A stretch of 64,000 nucleotides of DNA. Origin: Ophiodon elongatus (taxonomy: Eukaryota; Chordata; Actinopteri; Perciformes; Hexagrammidae). Under the pieces are notes generated by a model. The model was not told where the DNA came from. It worked only from the letters and a program-made list of their open reading frames with translations, and made no database searches. The translations under genes and the position numbers were made by a program. This document shows positions 49,301 through 54,814 of this stretch, piece after piece (within the stretch, counting starts at the first letter, position 1; each line of letters starts with the position of its first letter). The stretch is from assembly GCA_016806645.1 (NCBI GenBank), contig JACSYO010001931.1, forward strand, positions 558,001 through 622,000. Direction: 5' to 3'.

Positions 49301-49467
49301 TTCGCTTAGCAAGAAAGTAAAGAATTGTATTGACCAAAATGTTGAATTATTCTTGCAATTTGAAGACAATTTTATTGAATTTGGTTCTAGATTTAGCATT
49401 TTCTTACTGTAGGGAATGTGTGTATGAATTTTTGTTTTTTGTCTTTTCTCTTTCTAGGGAAGTATAA
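934..49467 (+). CDS. plekhg5: PLEKHG5 (Syx) orthologue, RhoGEF with DH and PH domains; 20 exons, 5' end outside window
   Basis: Exons: 934-1010, 22544-22685, 23560-23659, 23868-23928, 24233-24324, 24417-24553, 27872-28038, 41331-41522, 42813-42983, 44552-44647, 44913-45113, 45815-45925, 46057-46206, 46709-46846, 46948-47067, 47231-47363, 47593-47708, 47807-47964, 48078-49127, 49458-49467. All introns are GT/AG and the phases close, giving 1139 visible residues. In visible numbering: Cys/His-rich segment 12-64, basic cluster KKKTRRRH 117-124, Raf-like ubiquitin-fold (RBD) region about 129-203, DH about 380-580 with signature KPHQRLTKYPLLLKSVL 534-550, PH about 625-734, and an acidic/Ser-rich tail ending TASEV. 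Known for the family: RhoA exchange factor at cell junctions and in motor neurons, with a C-terminus that binds PDZ scaffolds. The match to human PLEKHG5 is from memory of the protein and covers the whole length. Teleosts may carry two copies; which one this is cannot be told. Confidence 0.95.
2150..2287 (-). repeat. Dispersed fish repeat, family with TTAAAGGAATAG terminus
   Basis: Read on the minus strand, it starts TTAAAGGAATAGTTCGACAT, then GAGAGTTAGATGAGAAGAT and AGCCGGTTAGCT. These words resemble a very common teleost repeat, and the copy at 41857-42070 shares the terminus. The short minus-strand open frame here is explained by the repeat. Confidence 0.6.
2357..2420. repeat. (AC)32 microsatellite
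   Basis: A perfect dinucleotide run of 64 bp, followed at 2460-2478 by an A-run and T-run. Confidence 0.98.
4689..4924. repeat. TA-rich microsatellite cluster
   Basis: (TA)n runs at 4689-4708, 4812-4842 and 4864-4906, with TATAAA-type decay at the 3' side and about 100 bp of T-rich unique sequence after the first run. Tyr/Ile-only frames across it are artefacts. Confidence 0.95.
5414..5442. repeat. T29 homopolymer
   Basis: An uninterrupted T run flanked by ttttaaaag on the left and ttaaaag on the right. It could be the reverse-strand poly-A tail of an old retroposon; no body is recognisable. Confidence 0.9.
6281..6319. repeat. CT microsatellite next to a C12 run
   Basis: A polypyrimidine tract that follows a C run at 6269-6280. 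The minus-strand Arg/Glu repeats it encodes are not a gene. Confidence 0.95.
12381..12412. repeat. (AC)16 microsatellite
   Basis: A perfect dinucleotide run inside the large intron. Confidence 0.97.
12795..12995 (+). repeat. Dispersed repeat, family A (GGGCTGCAA/ATTAATCGATTAGTTG type)
   Basis: It contains GATGTCTTGTTTTGTTC, CAGTCCAAAACCCAAAGATA and a terminal ACGATTAATTCCTTGTCAAAA. These words recur in related copies at 33205-33334, 35115-35395, 36090-36295, 59567-59806 and 62030-62345. The class is not certain; probably a short non-autonomous element. Confidence 0.55.
16969..17020. repeat. GT/GCGT microsatellite
   Basis: Mixed (GT)n and (GCGT)n repeats in the large intron. Confidence 0.9.
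17169..17360 (+). repeat. Dispersed fish repeat starting TTAAAGGGCAAC
   Basis: The stretch TTAAAGGGCAACTTTGGTAT then TTTCAACCTGGACCCTATTT resembles another abundant teleost repeat I recall. The 3' limit is uncertain; repeat-like sequence may extend to about 18060. Overlapping minus-strand open frames are not genes. Confidence 0.5.
19111..19301. repeat. GT microsatellite pair
   Basis: (GT)n at 19111-19128 and 19273-19301, with mixed sequence between. A wider CA/GT-rich zone runs to about 19470. Overlapping Val/Cys and His/Thr open frames come from these repeats. Confidence 0.85.
20577..20705 (+). mobile_element. Degenerate non-LTR retrotransposon reverse-transcriptase fragment
   Basis: The frame starting TAT at 20577 reads YDTTIIGRITNNDETSYREE followed by VNNLAEWCSENGRLLN, ending at a stop at 20706. 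This matches the segment after the DD catalytic box of jockey/CR1/L2-type LINE reverse transcriptases (typical form DDTTVVG, then YREEV, then LAEWC, then NNLLLN). Here the box reads YD, not DD, and the reading frame is lost on both sides, so it is dead. The clade is not resolved. Confidence 0.75.
22544..22685 (+). CDS. plekhg5: plekhg5 exon, Cys/His-rich segment with possible alternative start Met
   Basis: Acceptor ctgcctttag, donor CAAG|gtagac. The exon starts in phase 0 and ends in phase 1; it encodes visible residues 26-72 plus one base. It contains VCHHPDC, LCESCD and several His. The ATG at 22643 (residue 59, MHFDRHPRFDL) lines up with the start Met of the shorter human isoform, so a transcript beginning in the preceding intron could start translation here. 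Confidence 0.92.
22918..23480. mobile_element. TTAA-bounded inverted-repeat element (MITE-like)
   Basis: The left end is TTAAAAGGTTGGTTCATCC. The reverse complement of the right end is TTAAAGGGTCGGTTCACCC, matching 16 of 19 positions. The 563-bp body has no coding potential and both ends carry TTAA, as for piggyBac-type insertion. It ends 79 bp before a plekhg5 exon. The family name is not certain. Confidence 0.65.
23560..23659 (+). CDS. plekhg5: plekhg5 exon, ARNVSTRSCPPRTSP block
   Basis: Acceptor actttttag. It encodes ILARNVSTRSCPPRTSP followed by an acidic run, a block highly conserved in PLEKHG5. The donor chosen is CGCGG|gtcggt because it keeps frame with the next exon (DRG-ERKTG). A stronger-looking donor 4 nt downstream (TCG|gtaacc) is discussed as a finding. 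Confidence 0.85.
23868..23928 (+). CDS. plekhg5: plekhg5 exon, basic cluster
   Basis: Acceptor ttactgtttttcag follows a GT microsatellite; donor GAC|gtaagt. It has 61 nt, one base completing a split Gly codon and then 20 codons (visible 107-126), with KKKTRRRH at 117-124. This could be a nuclear-localisation or phosphoinositide-binding patch; that role is inference. Confidence 0.88.
24233..24324 (+). CDS. plekhg5: plekhg5 exon, first half of Raf-like RBD region
   Basis: Acceptor ccctctgcag, donor CTGAG|gtaaga; 30 codons plus two bases. It encodes ECFSLKFDLNVDINTEIVP, the first strands of the ubiquitin-like Ras-binding fold assigned to PLEKHG5. It runs directly from the basic cluster of the preceding exon. 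Confidence 0.93.
24417..24553 (+). CDS. plekhg5: plekhg5 exon, second half of Raf-like RBD region
   Basis: Acceptor cgtgctaccag, donor AAAG|gtaaaa. It encodes visible residues 158-202, including LDQSNTPLSLNFEAYRFGG, nearly invariant in the family. It ends in phase 1. The following 3.3-kb intron carries a hAT-like element. Confidence 0.94.
24749..24810 (+). repeat. Retroposon-like 3' tail
   Basis: It reads GAAAGGTGCCATTAAATAAA followed by an AT-rich TTATTATTA tail, similar to the ends of fish LINE/SINE elements (typically AAAGGTGCTATATAAATAAA). No body was recognised upstream. Confidence 0.4.
24831..25488. mobile_element. Non-autonomous hAT-like element
   Basis: Perfect 12-bp terminal inverted repeats, GGGTGGCCAAAC at 24831-24842 and GTTTGGCCACCC at 25477-25488. 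The interior contains a GGGCCGC word near the right end, as in Charlie-type hAT elements. The 658-bp interior has no transposase. No clear 8-bp target duplication could be made out. It lies in plekhg5 intron 24554-27871. Confidence 0.7.
27872..28038 (+). CDS. plekhg5: plekhg5 exon, linker after the RBD region
   Basis: Acceptor tttaaatctag after a GT microsatellite; donor CTGTTG|gtgagt. It encodes KVEQGVKDLRSLSLPNMKP and a Ser/Arg-rich linker (visible 204-258), and ends in phase 0. KVEQGVKD is shared with human PLEKHG5. Confidence 0.92.
28243..28272 (+). CDS. Candidate 30-nt cassette exon of plekhg5
   Basis: A strong pyrimidine tract and acceptor (tccctttttccttcag), 30 nt, then donor ATG|gtaatc. 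It would add SHDALGQYLM in phase 0 between two exons that also meet in phase 0. I know of no matching segment in human PLEKHG5. It is supported only by splice-site shape and phase, and lies 204 bp after the preceding exon. Confidence 0.25.
29727..30107 (-). repeat. Dispersed repeat C, copy 1 (minus orientation)
   Basis: On the minus strand it runs from GCGGTACACAGTATCAGCAG to TTTCAATAAA. The same sequence occurs on the + strand at 36649-37011, highly similar throughout with small indels. Both copies share boundaries at both ends and finish in AATAAA, as expected for a retroposed sequence; the class is unknown. Confidence 0.85.
33205..33334 (-). repeat. Dispersed repeat, family A copy
   Basis: It ends GAGTTGCAGCCCTA, the reverse complement of the TAGGGCTGCAAC terminus of the family, and contains ATTGATTGGTTGATTGAGAA. 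Confidence 0.55.
35115..35395 (+). repeat. Dispersed repeat, family A copy
   Basis: It shares TTTTCAGCTTCTG, TTTGCTGCTTTTCTTTGTG and TTTTGGATTGTTG with the copy at 36090-36295, and ends GATGAGGATTAGTTGCAACC. Confidence 0.5.
36090..36295 (+). repeat. Dispersed repeat, family A copy
   Basis: It contains TTTTCAGCTTCTCCAGTCTG, AATTTGCTGCTTGTCTC and GGTTTTGGATTGTTGGTC, in the same order as in the copies at 35115 and 62030. Confidence 0.55.
36535..36559. repeat. GT microsatellite
   Basis: (GT)12 in the 13.3-kb intron. Confidence 0.95.
36649..37011 (+). repeat. Dispersed repeat C, copy 2 (plus orientation)
   Basis: An inverted partner of 29727-30107. It ends AGAAGCTTCAATAAA. Both copies share the words TCATCGTGGCACAGCTGGGA and GAGATTCATAAGTCACTTCC. 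Confidence 0.85.
41331..41522 (+). CDS. plekhg5: plekhg5 exon, NRAASRFSGFFSS linker
   Basis: Acceptor ctgccttgcag, donor GGCAAG|gtaacg; 64 codons in phase 0 (visible 259-322). It encodes RRRKNMTEFLGETNIP and SWKNRAASRFSGFFSSG, both conserved. It follows a 13.3-kb intron. Confidence 0.95.
41523..42812. other. plekhg5 intron with dispersed repeat
   Basis: It holds the repeat at 41857-42070 and an A-run at 42414-42434; the rest is unremarkable. The acceptor is preceded by a T-rich tract. Confidence 0.6.
41857..42070 (+). repeat. Dispersed fish repeat, TTAAAGGAATAG family
   Basis: It starts TTAAAGGAATAGTTCCACTT and contains CAGCTTAGCATAAAGACAGG, then TTAGCCTGGTTCTGTCCAAA, words diagnostic of a very common teleost repeat. 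Same family as 2150-2287 in the opposite orientation. Confidence 0.7.
42813..42983 (+). CDS. plekhg5: plekhg5 exon, acidic segment before the DH domain
   Basis: Acceptor tctcattacag, donor TCAGAG|gtacgg; 57 codons (visible 323-379). It encodes EADRLEQLQSKLHSYMLFGL, a conserved helix-like stretch, then DSWEEEEEE from six GAG codons, then LVLEDSW. The GAG run is a likely site of length variation. Confidence 0.94.
42984..44551. other. plekhg5 intron with candidate alternative terminal exon
   Basis: AT-rich, no strong repeat. It holds the candidate exon at 43450-43506 and an AATAAA at 44028-44033. Confidence 0.5.
43450..43506 (+). CDS. Candidate alternative terminal exon of plekhg5
   Basis: Acceptor ttacttccttcatccccag, then 18 in-phase codons (NDAHEAIYYDTAVRNAAK) and TAA at 43504. 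Joined to the exon ending 42983, it would end the protein before the DH domain. An AATAAA lies at 44028. Support is from splice site and phase only; chance is quite possible for so short a frame. Confidence 0.2.
   Translation, partial: NDAHEAIYYDTAVRNAAK
44552..44647 (+). CDS. plekhg5: plekhg5 exon, start of DH domain
   Basis: Acceptor tgtgtgtgcag, donor ACTGAT|gtaagt; 32 codons (visible 380-411). It encodes TLTRRQFHQQEAIWELLHTE and then TYIKKLRVI, matching the first conserved helix of Dbl-homology domains, which contacts the switch regions of Rho GTPases. Confidence 0.95.
44913..45113 (+). CDS. plekhg5: plekhg5 exon, DH domain
   Basis: Acceptor caccctctgcag, donor AGGACG|gtcagt; 67 codons (visible 412-478). 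It encodes LFLCGLLNLQESGLLTEVEP and the following helices to FRT. It is the longest uninterrupted DH segment of the gene. Confidence 0.95.
45114..45814. other. plekhg5 intron, nothing specific seen
   Basis: AT-rich sequence of 701 bp with a 12-nt A-run near 45342; no repeat or exon recognised. Confidence 0.5.
45815..45925 (+). CDS. plekhg5: plekhg5 exon, DH domain
   Basis: Acceptor gtctgtgtgttcag, donor GTCACG|gtcagt; 37 codons (visible 479-515). It encodes FGSRFQPYIRYCMEEEGCME, almost identical to the human segment as I recall it. Confidence 0.95.
46057..46206 (+). CDS. plekhg5: plekhg5 exon, DH catalytic signature
   Basis: Acceptor tggctctattcag, donor AGCATG|gtaagg; 50 codons (visible 516-565). 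It holds LADMLAKPHQRLTKYPLLL, the conserved DH motif that packs against the GTPase. A dispersed repeat begins only 7 nt inside the following intron. Confidence 0.96.
46214..46330 (+). repeat. Dispersed repeat, family B (CAGTGGTGGAA terminus), 5' part
   Basis: It starts CAGTGGTGGAATGCAACTAC, then CATTCAAGTACTGGACTTAT. This is the left end of an abundant fish repeat whose right end, CTCCACCACTG, is seen at 60509-60519. The 3' limit is unclear; derived sequence may reach about 46480. Confidence 0.6.
46490..46570 (+). repeat. Retroposon-like 3' tail
   Basis: GTTAAAGTGCCTTGAGTCCC, then AAAGCGGTATGCAAATAAAA and an AT tail, resembling the ends of fish LINE/SINE elements. No coding body. Confidence 0.4.
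46709..46846 (+). CDS. plekhg5: plekhg5 exon, end of DH domain and DH-PH linker
   Basis: Acceptor cccttccctccag, donor GAGAAG|gtacga; 46 codons (visible 566-611). It encodes the last DH helix ending MRQRQEQQKLATISARIDSY, then a charged linker towards the PH domain. Confidence 0.94.
46948..47067 (+). CDS. plekhg5: plekhg5 exon, start of PH domain
   Basis: Acceptor ttttcccggtcag, donor AGTAGG|gtaaga; 40 codons (visible 612-651). It encodes SPEETRQLHLEGALRMKEGK, corresponding to the first PH strand and its lead-in. Confidence 0.95.
47231..47363 (+). CDS. plekhg5: plekhg5 exon, PH domain core
   Basis: Acceptor tcctctgtag, donor GACCCTG|gtgagt; 44 codons plus one base (visible 652-695). It encodes MEVYCVLFTDQLLITKPVKR, PH strands 3-4, and the following basic strand. 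Confidence 0.95.
47593..47708 (+). CDS. plekhg5: plekhg5 exon, PH domain C-terminal helix
   Basis: Acceptor tgtctgtgtag, donor GTCCAG|gttgga; two bases plus 38 codons (visible 697-734). It encodes FILIYLNEF and ends SWIDAICNVQ, the C-terminal PH helix with its near-invariant Trp. Confidence 0.95.
47807..47964 (+). CDS. plekhg5: plekhg5 exon, acidic region after the PH domain
   Basis: Acceptor atcaccctgcag, donor TCAAG|gtacgg; 52 codons plus two bases (visible 735-786). It encodes a Gln/Arg-rich helix, then a Glu/Asp run and a Ser/Thr-rich patch, the same order as the human protein. Confidence 0.92.
48078..49127 (+). CDS. plekhg5: plekhg5 large C-terminal exon
   Basis: Acceptor ctttcctttcag, donor GCATC|gtaagt; 349 full codons (visible 788-1136). 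It begins QSDGSTETLSVMDIDEPG, carries RSLSMDSAYGTLSPESLL (conserved), a long Glu-rich tract at 48430-48513, and ends HKKLTLAQLYRIRTTLVLN plus STLTA. The open frame continues upstream through intron 47965-48077, which can mislead a gene caller into an internal Met start at 47932. A (CA)8 run lies in the coding sequence at 48676-48691. Confidence 0.95.
48430..48513 (+). repeat. plekhg5: Coding purine-rich (GAG/GAA) tract in plekhg5
   Basis: An imperfect GAG/GAA repeat encoding a Glu-rich run in the C-terminal tail. The human protein has a comparable acidic run after its PH domain. The antisense Pro/Leu-rich frame is an artefact. Confidence 0.9.
49458..49467 (+). CDS. plekhg5: plekhg5 last coding exon, C-terminal S-E-V and stop
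   Basis: Acceptor tctctttctag. The first base completes the split Ser codon (TC|G); GAA GTA TAA follow. The resulting ending TASEV is the same as in human PLEKHG5 and fits a PDZ-binding C-terminus. This coding exon is too short for ordinary ORF finding and rests on phase and homology. Confidence 0.9.
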
Positions 49468-50830
49468 CCACTCTTTCACACAGCTGACCTGTGGCATGTG
49501 GGCATAATAAGGAATAACACTTGTATTGCGTCGATGGACTGAATTTCTTGTGACACAAATGCACTCTCTCTTTTGCTGCCCGCTCCCTTCTGGTTGCTTT
49601 TTGGACACTGATAGTACCATTTTTTTTCCCCCATTACAACATTTTTTTCTTTGCTGTTGCATTGGTTTTCCGAATTTCTTGAGTGGAAGGGAGAGGCAGA
49701 GAGACATTAACTGCTTGCACTTTGCAACGGAAGTAGCATTATAGGGGCGATGGGAGGTGGACTGGGGGATTGTGCACCCGAGTAGAATTGGAGCTGAATC
49801 CTGCATCTTCTCAGTCTCTGTTGCCACAGTCAAAGAGAGGAACACTAAGTCTTGAAAATGCTACACGTGGCGAAAAAAACCTGCACCTAGGACATCTTCC
49901 TAATATTTATACTACTCCTGGTTTGCTTTAACAAAAGAAAAAAAAATGAAAATTGCACAGTTATATATGTTAAGTAGAAGAATCACTAAAGAGTGAATTT
50001 ACAATTACAGTCACACAATGAATTGGAATTTATTGTTTGCTGTCTGTGTCTGCTCGTGTACAGATGTATGCATGTGTGAGCGAATGTGTGAACGATTGTC
50101 TTGTGTTCGAATGATAACATGGTCCTCGATTCCTGACTGAACCATAACTGATTCCCATCTCCTGTGAATATGCTAACACACCCAAAGATGGAAGTAGCCA
50201 GTAGATTACCAACAACCAAAGAGGTCCAATACAGCCAATCATGTTTCAACAGATTTCTCAGATGGACTTCTTTTTTTTTTTTTTTTTACTGTTTTGGTAT
50301 TGTTGAACTAATGACAGTTGAGTTCCTAAAAAAAAAAAAAAACTTTGACTGAATAAGCACAAGCAACAATGTGGTCATAGGAAAAACACAAAAAGATGTC
50401 TACACTTACTGTAGTACTGCCTGTGCACACTAATAAGAAAAAAGGTTTGGGTTGGATATTCCGTCATGAGTGAATCAGATGAACAGCTTTTCCCAGGAGA
50501 TTTACTCAACATTCACACTGATGTACAACTTTTCAGATCAGTGATTAATAACCTTGTTCCAAACATCGCCCAAACCAAATAGGTTAACTCTGTTTACTTT
50601 TAGTTTTTTTTTTTTTGTTAATGTGTAATATTTATTATGCTTGCTATGTTTTATATATAAGATATTGTTTATATTGTTTGTTTCAATGATTTGTACATTT
50701 GTTTTTGTTGATGTAGTCTTAATATTTTTTTCTTGCCAGGCATGACTGTGCTATGAACCAAAACTATGTGTTTCCTCTTTCAGGAATAATGTTAAAGTGT
50801 CTTACAGAATAAAAATGCTAAAACACTTTA
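49468..50830 (+). other. plekhg5: plekhg5 3' untranslated region
   Basis: AT-rich sequence of about 1.36 kb between the stop codon and the polyadenylation signal, with no competing AATAAA of comparable position. It contains a T17 run (50271-50287) and an A15 run (50328-50342) that can pair. Its 3' limit is estimated from the signal at 50808. Confidence 0.75.
50808..50813 (+). terminator. Polyadenylation signal AATAAA of plekhg5
   Basis: A canonical AATAAA hexamer about 1.34 kb after the stop codon, followed by T-rich sequence (ttatccctctttt). The cleavage site is expected about 10-30 nt downstream. Confidence 0.7.
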
Positions 50831-51219
50831 TCCCTCTTTTAATGGTTTAATCCATTGTAATGGAGTGATTTGAGGGAACAGCTGAATCTGAATGGCATTA
50901 AGCATTAAAACTACATGAACTGGTTGTACTGCTCTCGTCTCATATTTGTAACACACAGCATGTGGCAAAATAATGTTTGGGAGGTGCAGAAGAATTACAC
51001 CAGAAAGGTTTGTGGCCACATTTGGCCGTATTCATTTTCTTTTTTATGTCTCAATGTTAAGCTGAACCTGTTGCTTTGGGTCAGGTCAGCTGAGAAGTGA
51101 ATGGCCCCTTCCACAGGCTTATTAGAGTTTAAGTTATTGGGCATTTAATAAATGTATTAATCTTGTTAGCATGTAAAATCCTCAACTACAAAGTAACTAC
51201 TGACTATGGCTTTGAGATA

Positions 51220-52500
51220 AATGTAGTGGATAAAAAGTACTATATTTTCCTTCATAATGTAATAATGTAGAAGTATAATAATAATGATAAGAAATAGAAA
51301 TATGAAATAAAAGAGGGCATATGCCATAAAAGGCTTAGAATATTATGTAATTCAAAAAACATGATATAGTGTATAGTATAGTTTGTGAATTAAAAGATAT
51401 AAAAAATATGTGGATAAAAAGTCGTAAAAATAAGTCCTAGTATAGTATGTCGAAAAAAAGGTCAGTGTAGTATTTTTAAAAAGTCATGAAGTCATCGTAT
51501 ACATTTTTTTGAAAAAAGCTATAGTGCAGTATTTCTAAAAAGTAATTAAAATGATATAGTATGTTTAAAAATAAGCACCATAGTGTCAAAAAGTGATAAA
51601 TGTCATAGTAAAAAGCATTTACTTTACATAATATGTAAATATAAAATGTCATAGTATAGTATGTCAAAAATAGTAAATAACATGTCGAAGAAAACGTCAT
51701 AGTAAAGTATATTGAATAAGTGTCGCAGCATAATATGTTGAAAAAAGTCAAATGTATTGGTTAAATGTAGTGTGTAAAACAAAAAAAGTAATTAAGAAAT
51801 AATGTTATATTATGTCGATGAAAAGTCTTTAAAAAAGGCATAGTCAAGTCGAAAAAAGTAATAAAAAAATGTCCAAAGAAGTCATAATATTGGATCTCGA
51901 AAAAACGTCATAAAAAGTAATAGTATAGTATGTTGAAACACCTCATGAATGAAGTAAGTTTTAAGCTGGTTTTGAACTCAGGCCATGGAAATGTTTACAT
52001 TCATCAAATGGTACAGCCTCTGCCTGGTGAGCGAAATCAGAATTTAAACATGTGTATGTTGAAAAGAACTCATAGTATAGCGAGTAGTGAGAGTCATAAG
52101 GAGTCATAGTATAGTGTGGCGAAAAAAGGCATACAAAGTCAAAATATGGTTTCCTGAAAAAATATAAAGTCATAGTATATTATGTCAGAAAGATGTATTG
52201 TAGAGTATGCCGAAAAAGTTGAAAAACATCAAAAAGTCAGAGTATACTATGTCAAAAAAATACTCGTACGGTGGTTTTGAACTTTCACTTTCTTCATATG
52301 GCACAGCTTCTGCCTGGTGAGCTAAATCAGATTTTTAAGAAAATAATTCATAGTATAGCGAGTAGTGAGGAAGTCATAAAAAGTCAGTATACAGTAGTCA
52401 AAGTCGTAATAAGTAAAAATATAGTATGTCGAAAAAAGTTATAAAAAAGTCATCAAATAGTATGCCAAAAAGTCATACTATAGCTTGGCAAAATCAGTTG
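51220..52500. repeat. Degenerate AT-rich tandem array, segment 1
   Basis: Repeated variants of AAAAAGTCATAGTATAGTATG with TCGAAAAAA spacers, diverged in length and sequence. Two inserts share TCTGCCTGGTGAGC and AAATCAGA (51950-52060 and 52258-52345), each followed by CATAGTATAGCGAGTAGTGA, which indicates a higher-order unit of about 300 bp. Confidence 0.85.
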
Positions 52501-52931
52501 TAGCTCATATGTAACGCAACAAACAAAAACAAAGCAAAAACAGTAGTACATATTTGTAGTGCATTTTTTTATTTGCATCATAAGGAATGTAAACAGCAGC
52601 AACAAAAACAATTCTCTGGGTAGATAACATATTCACATTAAGAATTAAACATGAGGAAAACATTGTCCATCAACTTTGAGAGTGTTTGAGCACCAAGCAT
52701 CATGATGTAAACACAGAGTCCACCTCCTCTCGTCGCACCGGAGTCCTGCTGTCCGCTCGTCAAGTGCAGCTGGGAGCCAGGTCTCCGTTAAGATGTGGGC
52801 TCAGAGGTCACCGACCTCCCGCTGCTTTCGTCCATCTCATTTTTTTGCAACCGGGCATCAGAAAGCCATCAGTAGGCCGGGTAGTGGAGTAGACTTAGGT
52901 CCTAGCTGGGTTGGCTTAGCTTCCATTTCGG

Positions 52932-53140
52932 CTCTCCTCCGTCTCCTCCCTCTCTTTCCTCTCCTCCCTCTCCTCCCTCTCCTCCGTCTCCTCCGTCTCC
53001 TCCCTCTCCTCCCTCTCTTTCCTCTCTTTCCTCTCCTCCCTCTCCTCCGTCTCCTCCCTCTCCTCCCTCTCCTCCGTCTCCTCCCTCTCCTCCCTCTCCT
53101 CCGTCTCCTCCCTCTCCTCCCTCTCCTTCGTCTCCTCCCT
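52932..53140. repeat. Pyrimidine-only minisatellite
   Basis: About 209 bp, almost entirely C and T, built from 9-bp units CTCCTCCCT and CTCCTCCGT in a mixed order, with CTTTC variants. The long Leu/Arg/Pro and Glu/Gly frames on either strand are products of the repeat. Confidence 0.95.
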
Positions 53141-53245
53141 GGAGCGGTTTGGTGGCGTTTGGTCGGCTGTGGGCGGTGATCGTCTCAAAATCCGCTGCAC
53201 TTAATCCAATCTCCACACTTCTTTTCAGATGTTGATGGATGTATT

Positions 53246-53286
53246 CTGTCTTATGCCATTAGTAATAAACTAATGGCATAAGACAG
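53246..53286. repeat. Perfect hairpin, 18-bp arms
   Basis: CTGTCTTATGCCATTAGT (53246-53263) and its exact reverse complement (53269-53286) with a 5-nt loop AATAA. Confidence 0.95.
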
Positions 53287-53389
53287 TAATAAACTAGTAA
53301 TATATTAAAAGTTATGGACAGCATGTAAAAAAATGTCATAATATAGTATGTCACCTCTGGCCAAATCAATCACTCAACTATAACACTGT

Positions 53390-53543
53390 TACACTCTTGT
53401 TTGTTTGTTTGGCTACATCTTTGCACTATTGTTCTATTCTATTTTTTTTATACATTGTGCATTTTTTATATTTTATTGCTTACCTGTATATATAAATGCT
53501 GCTGTCGCGAGGAAAATGTCCCCTTGCTGGATTAATAAATCAT
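53390..53543 (+). mobile_element. Non-LTR retrotransposon 3' tail
   Basis: TTTGCACTATTGTTCTATTC, then TTATATTTTATTGCTTACC, then AATGTCCCCTTGCTGGATTA and ATAAAT. This layout is typical of fish LINE 3' ends (TTTCCCCTTGGGGATCAATAAA type). It sits inside the AT-rich tandem array. Confidence 0.55.
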
Positions 53544-53910
53544 GTCGAAAAACATCGTCATAAAAAAGTCATAGTATATGTCATAAGAAACTCATTAAAA
53601 AGGCAGGGTATAGGAAGTCATAAAAAAAAGTGGTCATAGTATAGTACATCACAAAATATTTCATAAAAAGTCATACTATACTATGCCATAAAGATTTTCA
53701 TTAAAAAATAAGTAATACCAAAAAAAGCAATAGTATTTATTAAAAAGTCATAGCATAGTATGTCATAAACAAGTCATTAAAAAAGTAAATTGTATAGTAT
53801 TGTATAAAAAGTAATAGCATAGTGTGAAAAAACGTCATAAAAAAGTCAGCATTCAGTACATCATAAAAAGGCCATATAAAGTAATGGCATAAAATGTCAT
53901 AATGTTTAGA
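53544..53910. repeat. Degenerate AT-rich tandem array, segment 2
   Basis: The same GTCATAAAAAGTCATAGTAT units as segment 1, resuming after the retrotransposon tail. Confidence 0.85.
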
Positions 53911-54439
53911 TGTGAAGAGGATGTGTGTCAGCTCTTTCACAAACAGAAGATAAGGAATTCTTATAATTTTACAATTTGTTATGCATAATTTGTTTTTATT
54001 ATGTACATATCATCTGTCACTGTCGGTGATATACATCCTACACCAGGTGTTTTATATTAAACTGGGCCTAGTGCCATGTATAAACATACCTTGTTATTGT
54101 GCATTCAATACTAAGATATTCAAATAATACACAGGTTCATATATTCACGTTTTTATTTTAAACATGTGCAAGGTGTGGGTGTGTGTGGGCCGTGCCACTG
54201 CCATTTATAAACATACCTTGTCAACTGATACCAATGCCAATATCAACATTATCTCTCAATTGCATGATAATCCTGCATACAAGCTATTCAAATTGCCGTT
54301 TTTATTTTTATTCAAGACATTTAAATTTGTGGAAAAAAAATTGGGGGGAAAAAATATGAAACATTGTCTAATCAACCAATAATTTCACGACCCCCCCTGC
54401 AGTACCTCCACAGACCCCCTAGGGGGCGTGGAGCTCCCT

Positions 54440-54805
54440 GTTGAAGACCTCTATCCTACACAGTATAATGTACAGACTGTACATAATCATCAAGACCATG
54501 TATATCCATTCAGTATTTATTTCTTTGCACTATTTGTATAGTTTACAGAACACTTGACTTGTATTAAACATTATATGTCTTATTTTATTATACATATATT
54601 TATTTAATATTCATATTAACATACATTGTGTACATGCCAGTCCTGTCTATACTTTACTTTATTTGTCCAGCTTTGTTGTCCTTGTCTCTTGCTGTCCCTA
54701 TTTCTATTTCTGTGTCAGTACATTGAGAGAGATACAAAAACTACTAAACTAAATGTAGTTTATTGCAACGCCTACTTGTCCAATAAAGGCCATTCTGATT
54801 CTGAA
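54440..54805 (+). mobile_element. Non-LTR retrotransposon 3' tail
   Basis: It ends GTCCAATAAAGGCCATTCTG, then ATTCTGAAAA. A related ending, GCCAATAAAGCTGATTCTGA, is at 61991-62010. The region from 54480 has the TTTGCACTATTTGTATAG composition of fish LINE tails. The 5' limit is approximate. Confidence 0.55.
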
Positions 54806-54814
54806 AAGACATGT

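Noticed and set aside
52793..53179. 128-codon Leu/Arg/Pro-rich frame and its Glu/Gly antisense partners
   Set aside because: They are translations of the 9-bp pyrimidine minisatellite, with no conserved or non-repeat portion.
54030..54230. Repeated ATAAACATACCTTGT word (54080 and 54207), considered as a short tandem duplication
   Set aside because: Only about 20 bp match, too little to define an element.
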